64,000 bases of DNA from Sorex araneus (Eukaryota; Chordata; Mammalia; Eulipotyphla; Soricidae): the NCBI RefSeq assembly GCF_027595985.1, contig NC_073303.1, positions 25,432,681 to 25,496,680 on the forward strand, in the 5' to 3' direction. The stretch's first letter is position 1; every line of letters starts with the position of its first letter. This document shows, in pieces, positions 1 through 19,072 of this stretch. The notes beneath the pieces were generated by a model that saw only the letters and a program-made list of their open reading frames with translations, searched no databases and was not told where the DNA came from. A program made the translations under genes and the position numbers.

Positions 1-2
1 CT

Positions 3-28
3 CTCTTATTAGGTTTTCCTAATAAGAG
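3..28. repeat. Perfect 11-bp hairpin
   Basis: CTCTTATTAGG at 3-13 and CCTAATAAGAG at 18-28 are perfect inverted repeats around a TTTT loop. Lies beyond the LHFPL5 stop on the minus strand, possibly in its 3-prime region. Confidence 0.7.
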
Positions 29-180
29 TGATTTTACAAATCACTAAAAAGACTTTCCGAAAACAAGCGTTTAGAAAACAGAACCTGCTTCTAAAATCAA
101 CCTCTTCTTGTTTGCCAGGCTCCACACAAGATAAAAAAAAAAAAATTCTTTAAACCACCTGCCTAAGTATTCTCTTCATT

Positions 181-364
181 CTTTTTTTTTTTTTCCCTTT
201 CTGGGGTCACACCCAGCAATGCACAAGGGTTACTTACTCCTGGCTTTGCATTCAGGAATTACTCCTGGTGATGCTCAGGGGACCCTATGGGATGCTGGGA
301 ATTGCACCGGGTCAGCCGTGTACAAGGCAAACGCCCTCCCCGCTGTGCAATCGCTCCAGCCCCT
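181..364 (-). repeat. SOR SINE
   Basis: Nearly full length: poly-T, then GGGGTCACACCC, ending ATCGCTCCAGCCCC. The tRNA-like head is at the right. Confidence 0.9.
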
Positions 365-526
365 CTCTTCATATTTCTTTTGCATCTTCTTCTACTTCTC
401 AGGATGCAAGTCGCTTAAGGGTTCCCATTTGCCATAAAGGTCTCTGCTGCCGCCCTCCTCCTGCTCCCTGCAATACCTGTTCCTCTCTCCCCAGGCTCTG
501 GGCAGCCTCTGCCTGGTCCCAGCATG

Positions 527-542
527 CAGCACCCCCTGGTGG
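527..542 (-). promoter_or_regulatory. CTCF-like core motif
   Basis: Minus strand reads CCACCAGGGGGTGCTG, one base from the usual CTCF core. Motif reading only. Confidence 0.4.
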
Positions 543-559
543 AAGGGGAAGGTACTCAC

Positions 560-574
560 CGACCCTTCAGCCAC

Positions 575-585
<11 letters not shown>
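560..585 (-). other. LHFPL5: LHFPL5 26-nt exon with the stop codon
   Basis: On the minus strand the polypyrimidine run TTTCTCTCTTTCATTGCAG leads into the exon. Codons GAG (split), GAA, GTC and TGA are followed 15 nt later by a strong donor, GTGAGTACC (559-551). I see no AATAAA between here and position 1, so a further 3-prime UTR exon probably lies outside the window. The alternative is that the donor is not used and this is the start of the terminal exon. Confidence 0.75.
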
Positions 586-9370
<8,785 letters not shown>

Positions 9371-9535
9371 CTGGGGCCGGGGAAATAGTGCGATGATTAA
9401 GTGTGCTTGCCTTGCACGCGGCTGAACCAGGTTTGACCCCCAGCACTGCATTTGGATCCCCTCAGGGCTGTCAGGGTGATGCCTGAGCACAGAGTAAGCC
9501 CTGAGCACGACAGGATGTGGCCCCAAAGCAAAACA
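9371..9535 (+). repeat. SOR SINE, older
   Basis: GGGGCCGGGGAAATAGTG head; tail GGATGTGGCCCCAAAGC. Confidence 0.8.
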
Positions 9536-9644
9536 TTCTATCACATATCTCATATTTATGTTAGGTAAGGTAACATGTAAAATTGCTAGCCCATGCTCTC
9601 ACACATTTTAAAAGTATTGAAAATGTTCAGTATTGGTATTGGGT

Positions 9645-9778
9645 TTTGGTTTTTAGTTTGGGGGCCACACCTGATCATTTCTGCCAGGCTTAAGGGACCA
9701 CATGGGGTGCCAGGGACAGAATCTGGATTGGCTGCAGCAAGGAAAACACGCTACCCACCGTACATCCTCTCTGAGCCT
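9645..9778 (-). repeat. SOR SINE, truncated
   Basis: GGGGGCCACACCTGATCA to CATCCTCTCTGAGCC. Confidence 0.7.
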
Positions 9779-9918
9779 CGAATTAATATTTTTGTCTCTA
9801 TTAACATATTGGTATATTCCTTTCCTTCTACAAACTTTGCATTACATGGCTGGGTAAAATTTAGTGTCTTTTTTTCCCACTCATTTCATCATTAATATTT
9901 TGATATTAAAAACATTTT

Positions 9919-10066
9919 AGGGGCTGGAGCGATAGCACAGCGGGTAGGGCATTTGCCTTGCACGCGGCCGACCCGGGTTCGATTCCTAGCATCCCATATG
10001 GTCCCCTGAGCACCGCCAGGGCTAATTCCTGAGTGCAGAGCCAGGAGTGACCCAAAAAGCAAAAAC
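9919..10066 (+). repeat. SOR SINE, internal tail deletion
   Basis: Good head with GGTTCGATTCC. About 24 bp (TAACCCCTGTGC region) are missing before GTGACCCAAAAAGC. Confidence 0.9.
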
Positions 10067-10146
10067 AGAAAAATTAATGCCCATACAAGGATGTATAATA
10101 TGTACATATAAAATCATTTAGTTGCTTCCTCTATTTTTTAAAAATT

Positions 10147-10372
10147 TTTTTCTTTTTGGGTCATGCCCGGCGATGCCGTCCCTCTCAGAGAGCCTGGAAA
10201 GCTACTGAGAGTATCCCACCTGCATGGCAGAACCTGGCAAGCTACCCGTGGCATATTCGATATGCCAAAAAACAGTAACAAGTCTCACAATAGAGACATT
10301 ACTGGTGCCCGCTCAAGCAAATCGATGAATAACGGGATGACAGTGCTACAGTGCCTTTGGGCTACTGCCTGC
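10147..10372 (+). repeat. Chimeric SINE: minus-type tail joined to long-body SINE
   Basis: 10150-10175 is a minus-oriented SOR tail (TTTTGGGTCATGCCCGGCG). It switches at about 10176 to the plus-oriented long-body variant: CCGTCCCTCTCAGAGAGCC, ATATGCCAAAAAACAGTAAC, GCTACAGTGC. Confidence 0.75.
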
Positions 10373-10388
10373 AGGGCTAGACTCTCTC

Positions 10389-10480
10389 TCATATATATAA
10401 TATATAATTATATGTATTTTATATATTACATATTTATATATAATATATCATATATAATATATAACATATATTACATAGGC
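10389..10480. repeat. AT-rich low-complexity tract
   Basis: TATATA/ATATAT runs, about 90 bp. Confidence 0.9.
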
Positions 10481-10986
10481 CATACGATTCCGATAGGCAG
10501 GTGGTGTGGACAGACAACACAAGCATTCAGTCTGGTGGATGACAGATGCAGACTGGAGGTCCACAACCAGCAACTGTCCACAATGATGACCAGCCAGTCG
10601 CCAAACAGCAAAAGTCTCAGGCCATGGCCCGAGCAGCGGAGCAGCGGAGAGGCAGAGTGGTGAGGACCAGCCCGTCCCAGGCAGCAATGCAGCTGCGACG
10701 CGGGAATCAGTGAAGAGCCACTGGTGCGGCTCTCCCGGCCACAGGGGCCCCAGGCGCCAGGGCATCAATCTTCCGGAACTGTTGGAATAAAGAGCCGTTT
10801 CACCAACGACATCTGGTGGTGGGCGTGGGCATCTTCCACACTGCCCACCAGGACCCACAAGTTAGCGAGAATCCACTGTCACAGCTTTCTCTCAAAGGGG
10901 CTATTTCGGTGAAATCATGAAGACACTTCATTTCCGGAACCAGGTCCCAGCTGCAGTCACATTACAAGGCAAACGCGTCACCTCCT

Positions 10987-11165
10987 GGGGCTGGAGTGAT
11001 AGCATAGCGGGTAGGGCGTTTGCCTTGCACGCGGCCGACCTGGGTTCAAATCCCAGCATCCCATATGGTCCCCTGAGCACCACCAGGAGTAATTCCTGAG
11101 TGCAGAGCCAGGAATAACCCCTGTGCATCGCCAGGTGTGACCCAAAAAGCAAAAAAAAAAAAAAA
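10987..11165 (+). repeat. SOR SINE with TSD
   Basis: GTCACCTCCT flanks at about 10977 and 11169. Full length with pure A tail. Confidence 0.93.
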
Positions 11166-11344
11166 TGTGTCACCTCCTGCAGTGTCCCACCAGCGCCATT
11201 CCACTTCTTTCATCTTTATTTGTGGTGCTTCCATACTCTGGAGGCTCACTCTTCAGTGGGGTGCTCACGCATTCTGATTGCTCACTGAGAGGTAGAACGG
11301 TGCTCACGTGGGTACTTGACAGGGGTTGCACTTCCTGGCCAGGG

Positions 11345-11518
11345 TGGTCAGGTGTGTTGTTGTTGTTGCTGCTGCGGCTATTGTTGGACCACAACCAGCT
11401 GTGCTCAGGCCTGCTGGCTACGTGTTCAGAGACCATATAGAGTGCCGGGGATCAGGCCCGGGTCAGCAGCATAGAAGGCAAGCTAGCACCTCATCCTCTG
11501 TGCTATCTCTCCGGCCCC
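11345..11518 (-). repeat. SOR SINE, diverged
   Basis: Tail has become TTGTTGTTGCTGCTG; head reads CTATCTCTCCGGCCCC. Confidence 0.75.
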
Positions 11519-12029
11519 CTCACAAGTCTTTTGTTTAGTGGGATTCAGCAGGAGTCACCCACCTTTCACTTGGGGTGCTCACACACACACATCTGTTTGT
11601 AATGCCACGGGCAGTCATTTGCGTGCTGGAGGTCACAGCAGAGCTGCCAGGCTCAGATCCCAGAGCAGCCAGGACCATGCATGGCACATGCAGAAATAGG
11701 AGGGATTGAACTCTTAGTGTGTGCAGGTCACTGAGCCATTCCCAGGGGCTCAGGGGGGATTTTTATTCATGTTCCTCACACCCCAGGTCAAGACTTCGAG
11801 TCATTCCCGCACTCCAGACATCCCTCTCCTGCCCCTTCCCGGTCAATATCCTCCCACACAAGACTTGTCTCACGCGAGGTTGATTTTGCATCTCTCAAAG
11901 CTCATGTCTGTGGATCACGGGCTCGATTCTTTTGTTCTGTGGCTCATCTTACTCAACATCAAGCCAGTGAGAGTAAACCATAGGGTTGCATGTGGAAGTC
12001 AGAACTTGAGCCATTTGTTTTATTTCTTA

Positions 12030-12430
12030 TTTATTTATTTTTGGTTTTTGAGTCACAGCAGGTGGGGCGTTTGCCTTGCACACAGCCGACCCGGGTTCAA
12101 TTCCTCAGTCTGTCCTCAAGCCCGGCAAGGTACCTAGAGTATCCCACCCGCATGGTGGAGCCTGATAAGCTACCCATGGCGTATTCTATATGCCAAAAAC
12201 AGTAACAACAAGTCTCACAATGGAGACGTTACTGGTGCCCGCTCAAGCCAATTAATAAACAACGGGACAACAGTGACAGTGACAGTGCTACCCAGCAGTG
12301 ATCAGGGCTTCCTTCTGGCTCTGCACTCAGGGATCATTGTTTGCAGAACTCAATAAATCATACAGGGTGCTGGGATCGAACCCAGGCTGACCGTGTGCAA
12401 GGCAAACACCCTGCGTGGTGTACTATCTCT
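12030..12430. repeat. Nested SINEs: long-body copy inside a SOR copy
   Basis: The outer minus-strand SOR is split after GAGTCACA (about 12052) and resumes at CCCAGCAGTGATCAGG (about 12291). Between them is a plus-strand long-body SINE with B box GGTTCAATTCC and body CCAAAAACAGTAACAACAAG. Confidence 0.85.
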
Positions 12431-12444
12431 CTGGTACCCAGGTC

Positions 12445-12624
12445 TTTTTTTTTTTTTTTGCTTTTTGGGCCACACCCGGTGATGCACAGGGGTCACTCCT
12501 GGCTCATGCACTCAGGAATCACCCTGGCGGTGCTCAGGGGACCATATGGGATGCTGGGATTTGAACCCGGGTCGGCCGCATGCAAGGCAAACGCCCTACC
12601 CACTGTGCTATCACTCCAGCCCCC
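12445..12624 (-). repeat. SOR SINE
   Basis: Full length; CCCAGGTC on both sides. Confidence 0.93.
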
Positions 12625-12916
12625 CAGGTCATTTTTTAAAGGGGAAATCCCCCAGCAAAAACACTTTAGATCAGGAAAGGGCTGGTTAAATCTTGTGAGG
12701 CTCTGGTCCAGGAAGTACCTAATAGTTCTGTTCGCATTTCAGAAGCACATACATGGTTAAAATTTTCTTTGCCACACTTTTCACTTATCACAGACAAAAT
12801 GCCAACAGGATGTGTTCTCCGTTTCATTCACAGATGGAAATAACTTGGCTGGCTTCTACCCAAGTCTCCCAGTCTTGTGAAAAGGAAAAGCAACTATACT
12901 GCCCCCTCTCCACAAC

Positions 12917-12920
<4 letters not shown>

Positions 12921-12972
<52 letters not shown>

Positions 12973-12973
12973 C
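12921..12973. repeat. (CA)n microsatellite
   Basis: About 26 CA units. Confidence 0.98.
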
Positions 12974-13124
12974 TTCAGCTCAGCTCAGGAGTATGGGGGT
13001 GGGGTGGGGGGGTAGAGACAGAAGAAGGGACCAGATGAGCTCACAGGGAAAAATGGTTTTGGACACTGAGCCCATTCCTCCAGTAAGAGAGGCTGTGCTC
13101 CTTTTAAAGTGCTCTTTGGGGAGG

Positions 13125-13256
13125 TGAGAGGTGCTACACCCGGTGACAGTCAGGAGCTACTCCTGGCTTTGTGCTCTGGCAGTGCCAGAGATTGAACCCA
13201 GGTCAGCCCCGGGCAATGCAAGTGCCCTATTGGCTGTACGGGGCTCCAGTCCCCCA
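13125..13256 (-). repeat. SOR SINE fragment
   Basis: GCTACACCCGGTGACAG to GGGGCTCCAGTCCCC. Confidence 0.65.
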
Positions 13257-13391
13257 GGCCGTGTTCCTTCATCAGGGGCCTCCTCTGTCTTCGGATGGGA
13301 GAGTTTTCTGGTGGGTTCCTCCAGCTGCTCTTCTCGAGTCCCAAGAGTGGTGTAAAGGGGGTGGCACCCACCATGTGCCCCTTCACAAGAA

Positions 13392-13587
13392 CTCCTGAGA
13401 CGGGGGGTGGGGGGAGTGTGAGGGGGGTGGTGCGTGGTGTTTGGAAATTTCAGTCGGTCACTTCATGCTGCGGCCAGGTCTGCGGGTCAGAGCCGAGCTG
13501 CGGCCGTCACCATCCAGGACTTTCATCGGGAGCTGTCCTCCTCCTCCTGGATGGCCTTCGAGAATACCAAGCAGTGGCGGGGAGCCT
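13392..13587 (+). repeat. 196-bp duplicated block, copy A
   Basis: Matches 14298-14493 with about seven differences (roughly 96 percent identity). Shared landmarks are GGAAATTTCAGTCGGTCAC and TCCTCCTCCTCCTGGATGG. No gene match is recognised and it is not a SINE. Confidence 0.9.
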
Positions 13588-14297
13588 CTTTCTCAGGGAA
13601 AACGCCAGTGGGCCCCAGCTGAGCACACAGCCACAGCTGCGGCTTCCCAGCCCGGGGGGACCCTGGCCGCGGGACTCCTCCCTCTCCGTGCGGCCCAACA
13701 AGCCAGCAAACAGGCACGGCCTTGGCTGGGGGAAGCATGGGCGGAAGCTTTAATGGGGGGCGTGTCTTCCGTGCCAGCATGGAGCGAGGTGGGAGGGAAA
13801 CACAGAATCACTGAGAAGTGCCTCCTAAGGGTCCCAGTTGAGGGCAGGACAGGGGACACTCAGAGCAAGCTCCCTGACCCGCAGTCGCAGGGCCCAGCAG
13901 GTCCTAAAACCCCCAAGGGGACTGGGAAAGTTGGGATGCAGGAGGCAGGGCCCCTTCTTCCCTGAGTCTGACCATCGTCAGGAGCCGGCTTGAGCAGACC
14001 CAGAGCAGGGTCCAGGCTGGGCTTAGGAAAGAGAGGTGCCCAGGCAAGCAAAATGTAAGGAAGTCGCCAGCTGGGGTGACTCTGCTCTCACCTGTGCCCA
14101 CGTCGAGGTGCTCAGGGCACAAGAGAGGGTTACATGACCACATTGGAGCAACGTCCACGACCTCTTTCCTGCCAGGCCTGTTCTGTGTATGCCTTAAGCA
14201 TGTATGACCTGAATACAAAGAAACAATGTTTACTCTCTTGACCTTCCTGTTCTTGAAATGTCTTCTGCACACTTGCCCTCGCGAATGCCTCGTCAGC

Positions 14298-14493
14298 CTC
14301 CTGAGACAGGGGGTGGGGGGAGCGTGAGGGGGGTGGTGCGCGGTGTTTGGAAATTTCAGTCGGTCACTTCATGCTGCGGCCAAGTCTGCGGGTCAGAGCC
14401 GAGCTGCGGCCGTCACCATCCAGGACTTTCATCGGGAGCTGTCCTCCTCCTCCTGGATGGCCTTTGAGGATACCAAGCAGTGGCGGGGGGCCT
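14298..14493 (+). repeat. 196-bp duplicated block, copy B
   Basis: Direct repeat of copy A, offset by 906 bp, ending about 415 bp before the CLPS start codon. Confidence 0.9.
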
Positions 14494-14624
14494 GAAATGG
14501 GGGTCCCATTGACATAGAAGGAGTCTCAGAATAAATCCTCCAGAAAGAACCTGGACAGCAAACGGTGTCCCGGCGCCCATAGGCTGGCCCATGATGCAAT
14601 AGTCCCTGCCTCCCCACAGCTGCC

Positions 14625-14626
<2 letters not shown>

Positions 14627-14666
<40 letters not shown>
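14627..14666. repeat. (CA)n microsatellite
   Basis: About 20 CA units within 300 bp of the CLPS start. Confidence 0.98.
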
Positions 14667-14669
<3 letters not shown>

Positions 14670-14806
14670 GCACAAGTGCAGAAGGAACAGGTGCCCAGGT
14701 GCTGCCCCAGCGGGCTTATCAGGAACCCCCCAGCCCCCACCGCCAGCAGCTGAGGCACAGCTGGGCCAGTGCTCACGGCAGACCCTGAAGCCGAGAGGGT
14801 GGGTCA

Positions 14807-14831
14807 CACGTGGACGTCCGCCCCTTTTAAA
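14807..14831 (+). promoter_or_regulatory. CLPS core promoter elements
   Basis: An E-box CACGTG (14807-14812) and a TATA-like TTTTAAA (14825-14831) lie 77-101 nt before the start codon, fitting transcription start near 14855. The E-box may serve bHLH factors of acinar cells; that is inference. Confidence 0.6.
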
Positions 14832-14907
14832 GTCGCCGGGCCCCAACGGACCCTGCCTTCTGCCGCCTGCCCTCCTGGTTGCTCCCGCGCTAGCCCTGCT
14901 CCTCATC

Positions 14908-16329
14908 ATGAAGGTTCTGGCCCTCCTGCTTGTCGCCGCCATCGCGGTGGCCTATGCAGTCCCTGACCCCCGGGGCATCATCATGAACCTGGTAAGGATT
15001 TCCGCAGGGCCCCCATCTCCGGGAGAGAGTCCCGGGGCTGAAGTCCCAGTTAGATTTCTGGCACTGTCTGCCCCTACCCACCCCCACCCCCCACCCAGCA
15101 CTAAGCCAGACTGAAAACACGCCCAGGTGGGGGTTGTTACAGCCTAGACCCCAGGGAGGTGCGGCCTCAGGACCCCAGAGAAGGCTGATCCTAGAGAGGA
15201 TCAGCGGCTGAAGGAGCTTTGTGCAACTCCAGAGCCCAGGAATCCTGCCCCCAACCCTGGTCCAGAACGTGCAAAATCGCTTTTGCACTTTCTGAACCAG
15301 GTGCGCAGACATCGCTCTGGGCCTTGCAGGTGTCATGGGTCGAGGTAGATGCAAAATCCCAAGCGGGTAGAGAGAAGGGGTGGAGGTCGGGGAGAGATGT
15401 TCTCCAGGGAGGTCCTCTCACTCATGTAAGGCACAGGTTTGCAGAGCCTGTCTGGGGTCACCCGTTCCAGATGGGAATACTGAGGCACGGGAAGGAAGCG
15501 GATCGCAGGGGGTTGGTGGCGCATCCGCGGCTGAACTCCCAGGGTGGTGCCCCTCCCAGGCTTCTCACCCGCCTCGGAGGTCGGAGGTCGTCGCCCACCC
15601 TCCCCTCCCTTGAATTCCTTCATTCGGGCCCCGCCCGCCCGGGGAGGCATTGTCGGCGGTCGCGGATGGGAGCGGGGGCGAAGGGGGCCTGGTGGGGGGG
15701 GGGGGTCCCCGCTGACCGTCGCTGCCCGCAGGACGAGGGTGAGCTCTGCATGAACAGCGCCCAGTGCAAGAGCAAGTGCTGCCACCGCACCAGCGGCCTG
15801 AGCCTGGCCCGCTGCGCCCCCAAGGCCAGCGAGAACAGCGAGTGCTCCGCCAAGGTGGGTGCCCCGGCGAGGGGCGCGGGGGAGGAGGGGGCGCGGGGGT
15901 CCTCCACGCCGCGGGGTTGCTCGGGGAGGGCCATCAGCCTGAAAGGGCGGGGGGAGGTGAGCAGACATCAGAGCACTGAGATGGGTGGGGATTTCTTGTT
16001 TCTAACTCTTGACTGGGTACATCGGGGACACCCCCACCCCCACCCCACCCCATCCCACCCCACCCCACCCCGAGATCTCTTGTTACTAAGAGCCACGGTG
16101 GCAACGGGGACGCGGATGCTCCGGCTGCACAGCGCCCCCTGCTGGGGCAGCCCGGAGACGCGCCAGTCGCGAGACCCGCCCCGTGTCTCTGCAGACCCTC
16201 TATGGGGTTTACTACAAGTGTCCCTGCGAGCGCGGCCTGAGCTGCGAGGTGGACAAGACCATCGTGGGTGCCATCACCAACACCAACTTTGGCATCTGTC
16301 ACGATATTGGCCGACGATCCCAGGAGTGA
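14908..16329 (+). CDS. CLPS: Procolipase, pancreatic lipase cofactor
   Basis: Three exons, 14908-14991, 15732-15854 and 16195-16329, give 113 aa. All introns are phase 0: donors GTAAGG and GTGGGT, acceptors CCCGCAG and CTCTGCAG. Residues 1-17 are a signal peptide (MKVLALLLVAAIAVAYA). The next five, VPDPR, are the enterostatin propeptide, which trypsin releases after Arg. Mature colipase starts GIIMNL. Ten cysteines follow in the colipase spacing, enough for the five family disulfides, and the LYGVYYKCPC block carries the tyrosines of the lipid-binding finger. The secreted protein anchors pancreatic lipase to bile-salt-coated fat droplets in the gut. A TATA-like box lies about 80 nt upstream and ATTAAA lies 95 nt after the stop. 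The gene is divergent from LHFPL5, as in human. Confidence 0.98.
15445..15550 (-). repeat. MIR relic in CLPS intron 1
   Basis: CCAGATGGGAATACTGAGGC and the following GGGAAGGAAG match the antisense MIR core. Confidence 0.5.
16024..16072. repeat. (CCCCAC)n low-complexity tract
   Basis: C-rich pentamer/hexamer repeats in CLPS intron 2. Confidence 0.9.
16130..16145 (-). promoter_or_regulatory. CTCF core motif in CLPS intron 2
   Basis: Minus strand reads CCAGCAGGGGGCGCTG, an essentially consensus CTCF core. Confidence 0.6.
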
Positions 16330-16424
16330 AACCAGCGTGTGGCCGGCGCCTAGCCCAGCGCGCCCGAGCCCGGTCCTCCTCCACCCTGGACCAGCATCTC
16401 CGTCTTCTGATTGGGTTCTTGGCC

Positions 16425-16430
16425 ATTAAA
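16425..16430 (+). other. CLPS polyadenylation signal
   Basis: ATTAAA, 95 nt after the stop codon, in GGCCATTAAAGCC. Confidence 0.85.
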
Positions 16431-16664
16431 GCCTCTCCTGCAAACCGCCCCAGGCTCCGGGATGTTCTTGCCGAGTCAGCGTCTGGCTCCGCGGGATGAG
16501 GCGGACCGTCTTGGAGGCCCCCCTCTATTTCTGGGGAGCAGGAACCCCACCTTAGCAGGTGCTGTTCTGAGTTGTCCCATATCCGCTGTCCTGCATCAAA
16601 ACATCCCAGTTCCCTGTCCTGGGCTCTCAGCGTTCCTCCGGCCCCGGCTTGCAGGCACAGCCCA

Positions 16665-16826
16665 CGAGGCCAGTAGTGGTGGTCCAGAGCGCAGGCGCTT
16701 CCCTTGCACACAGCCAAGCCGGGTTCAGCCCCTGGTACTCCACATGGTCCCCCAGACCCCTGAGCACAGAGCCAGGAGGAAGCCCTGAGCACCGCTGAGT
16801 GTGGTTCAAAAAACAACAAACAAAAG
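16665..16826 (+). repeat. SOR SINE, old
   Basis: CTTGCACACAGCC, GGGTTCAGCCCC, tail GTGTGGTTCAAAAAACAAC. Confidence 0.75.
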
Positions 16827-16849
16827 ACCGCTAATGATTTCTGACTCCT

Positions 16850-16975
16850 AGAGGGTATTTATCTCCTTTTTATAGATAAAAGAAATAAGGTTCAAAGAGT
16901 TAAGTAACTTGCCCAGTGCCACACAATTAGAAAAAGTTGGAGCTAAACCCACGTACTTCCGCTGCTTCCTCCCCC

Positions 16976-17013
<38 letters not shown>
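16850..17013 (-). repeat. MIR relic plus (CA)n
   Basis: 16850-16970 carries AGTTAAGTAACTTGCCCAGT, the antisense MIR core. A CA run fills 16978-17013. Confidence 0.75.
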
Positions 17014-17014
<1 letters not shown>

Positions 17015-17112
17015 CATGCGCCCTTTTACCATTCCCTATTTTTGCTCAATTGTCCGAGTGAAACAAATAGTGTCATGGTAGGGAATTTAGTGTGGGCTTA
17101 AGGTAAGTATTC

Positions 17113-17278
17113 CAGGGCCAGAGAGATAGTACAGCAAGTAGGATGCTTCTCTTGCACGCAGCTGACGCAGGTTTGATCCTTGGCATCCCATATGTTCCCC
17201 TTCCAGGGGTGATCCCTGAGTTCAGAGCCAGGGGAAACCCCTGACCACCACCGGATGTGGCCCAGGGAAAAAAATAGA
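17113..17278 (+). repeat. SOR SINE, older
   Basis: GGGCCAGAGAGATAGTACAG head; GGATGTGGCCCAGGGAAAA tail. Confidence 0.85.
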
Positions 17279-17301
17279 AATAGGAAAGATAAATATTTTA
17301 A

Positions 17302-17371
17302 GGCTGGGAATGTAGGACAGCAGGTGAGTACTTGTCTTGTGTAAGGCTCTGAGTTTGAACCCTGGCATCAA

Positions 17372-17410
<39 letters not shown>

Positions 17411-17455
17411 GAGAGAGAGAGAGAGAGAAGGAGGGAGGGAGGGAGGGAGGGTGGG
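17302..17455 (+). repeat. tRNA-like SINE head with (CA)n(GA)n(GGGA)n tail
   Basis: 17302-17370 resembles the non-SOR head (GAGTTTGAACCCTGGC). CA, GA and GGGA tracts follow to 17455. Confidence 0.6.
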
Positions 17456-18477
17456 AGATTGTAACTTTGGGGGTCCCTGGGTTCCCAGATGATGCTGAGG
17501 TCTTCATCCCTGATAAGGATCACAGAGCCTCAGTGAGGACACTGAGGAGGGGACGCACACACAGATCCGGGGGCTGTGAACAGAGTGAAACTGGGGTGCT
17601 CCAGACTTCACCATTTCCAGATTCTGAAATCAGTGACTTCTCGGGGAAAGCACTAGGTTTAGGAGTTAGATCTGGATTCGGCTAAGTCACAAAACCCCAA
17701 GTAAAGATGGTTGGAACGAATCGGGGTGTGGACGTCTCTGGAATTAGAGATCCCGAGATAGGCTGTGCTGGCATGTGTGTGGCAGCTGTGGGCTGGGCTG
17801 CTCTGCCCGCTGGACACAGGCTGGCAGCTCCTGGCTTCCTCTCCTCTTCCCCTGGTCCAGGCTAGGAAGCAGTGGGAAGGAGTGGGGGCAGGGGTGAGGG
17901 GAAGTGTTTCTCTGATTGTTCTCGGAACCTTGCCACAAAGCCTCCAGTCTGCCTTCCCCAAGGCTCCGTGGCCACAGCTAGCTCTGCTGTTTGTAGCTGC
18001 AAGGGAGGCTGGGAAAGCAAGCCTTGGGCAGTGGGAATGCAACTACTGTGACTGGTAATAACAGTTGTCTCCCTGGTCCCTCTCCCTACCCACACGATCC
18101 TGGTGTCAGGGAGCTGGGAAGCAGTGAATGGCTCTTGGGGAACTGAGTGACGGTGTCACGGCTGCCTTACATTCAAGGAGAAGCTTTCCCATCCTTACCT
18201 CAAAAGAGGACTCTGGCCCCAAGGGAGACCTGGGCTCCTTCTTGCTGGTGTCCAGAATTGGCAGTGAGGGAGGGACATCCATTCACTTCTTCACACAGCT
18301 GCTGAAGAGCCGCAGGGCCCACCACTGCGTTACGGACATGCTGCATCACTGCGTTACAGTGTTAGGGACACAAGTGTCCCGAGTTTCCAGGAGCAAGCAG
18401 AGAATTGGGCCCTATAGAAGCAAATGGCAAAGCCCCCAGCCCCTGCTCCCCTATGTTAAAGCCCCTCCACCTGAAAT
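17456..18477. other. Repeat-poor intergenic segment downstream of CLPS
   Basis: About 1 kb without a recognisable SINE. CLPSL1 was searched for here by its cysteine spacing on the minus strand and not found. Confidence 0.4.
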
Positions 18478-18650
18478 ACTCAGTTGGGAAGGAGGGAGAA
18501 AGGGGCTGAGCTTGTACTTTGCATCCGTGAGGCCCAGGTCTGATTCCTGGCGCCACATGGTCCCCTCTGCACTGCCAGGAGTGAGCCCTGAGGACTGAAT
18601 GTAAAGTGGGCTCTGAACTATGACCTACTCCCGCTGCCACCCCCAAATTG
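18478..18650 (+). repeat. SOR SINE, old
   Basis: GATTCCTGGCGCCACATGG then CAGGAGTGAGCCCTGAGG. Confidence 0.65.
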
Positions 18651-18761
18651 AAAAAGTAAATACGCAGAGAGGTTCTTATTTTTCTAGACTGAATCGGGCT
18701 AACACAGCCTGCTGGAAGAAGCGGCGCATTGGGTGATTTGGTGGTGAAAGTGTTTTGACTT

Positions 18762-18892
18762 CGTGTGGGGTGCTACATCTGGCAGTGTCCTGGAACTGTG
18801 TAGGGGTCACTCCTGGCAGTGTATGGGCACCACGTAGTGTTGGGGATCAAACCCAGGCTTCCTAGGTGCAAAGCATGTATACCCCAGCCCCT
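18762..18892 (-). repeat. SOR SINE fragment
   Basis: GGTCACTCCTGGCAGTG to ATACCCCAGCCCC. Confidence 0.65.
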
Positions 18893-18902
18893 TGGGGGGT
18901 GC

Positions 18903-19072
18903 TTTGTTTTGTGTTTTTTATTTTGTTTTGTTTCTGGGCCACACCTAGAAGTGCTCAGGGCCTAGGCCTGGCACTGTGCTCAGAGCTCACTCTTGGCTTG
19001 GGGGACCATGTGGAGTGCCAGTCAGCTGTGTACAAGGCAAGTGCCTTATCCGCTGTGATATTTCTCTGGGCC
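18903..19072 (-). repeat. SOR SINE, older
   Basis: TTTGTTTCTGGGCCACACC to ATATTTCTCTGGGCC. Confidence 0.75.

Noticed and set aside
9919-9990. tRNA genes at SINE heads
   Set aside because: A and B boxes are present, but the acceptor stem and cloverleaf do not close and the sequence continues into a SINE body and A tail.
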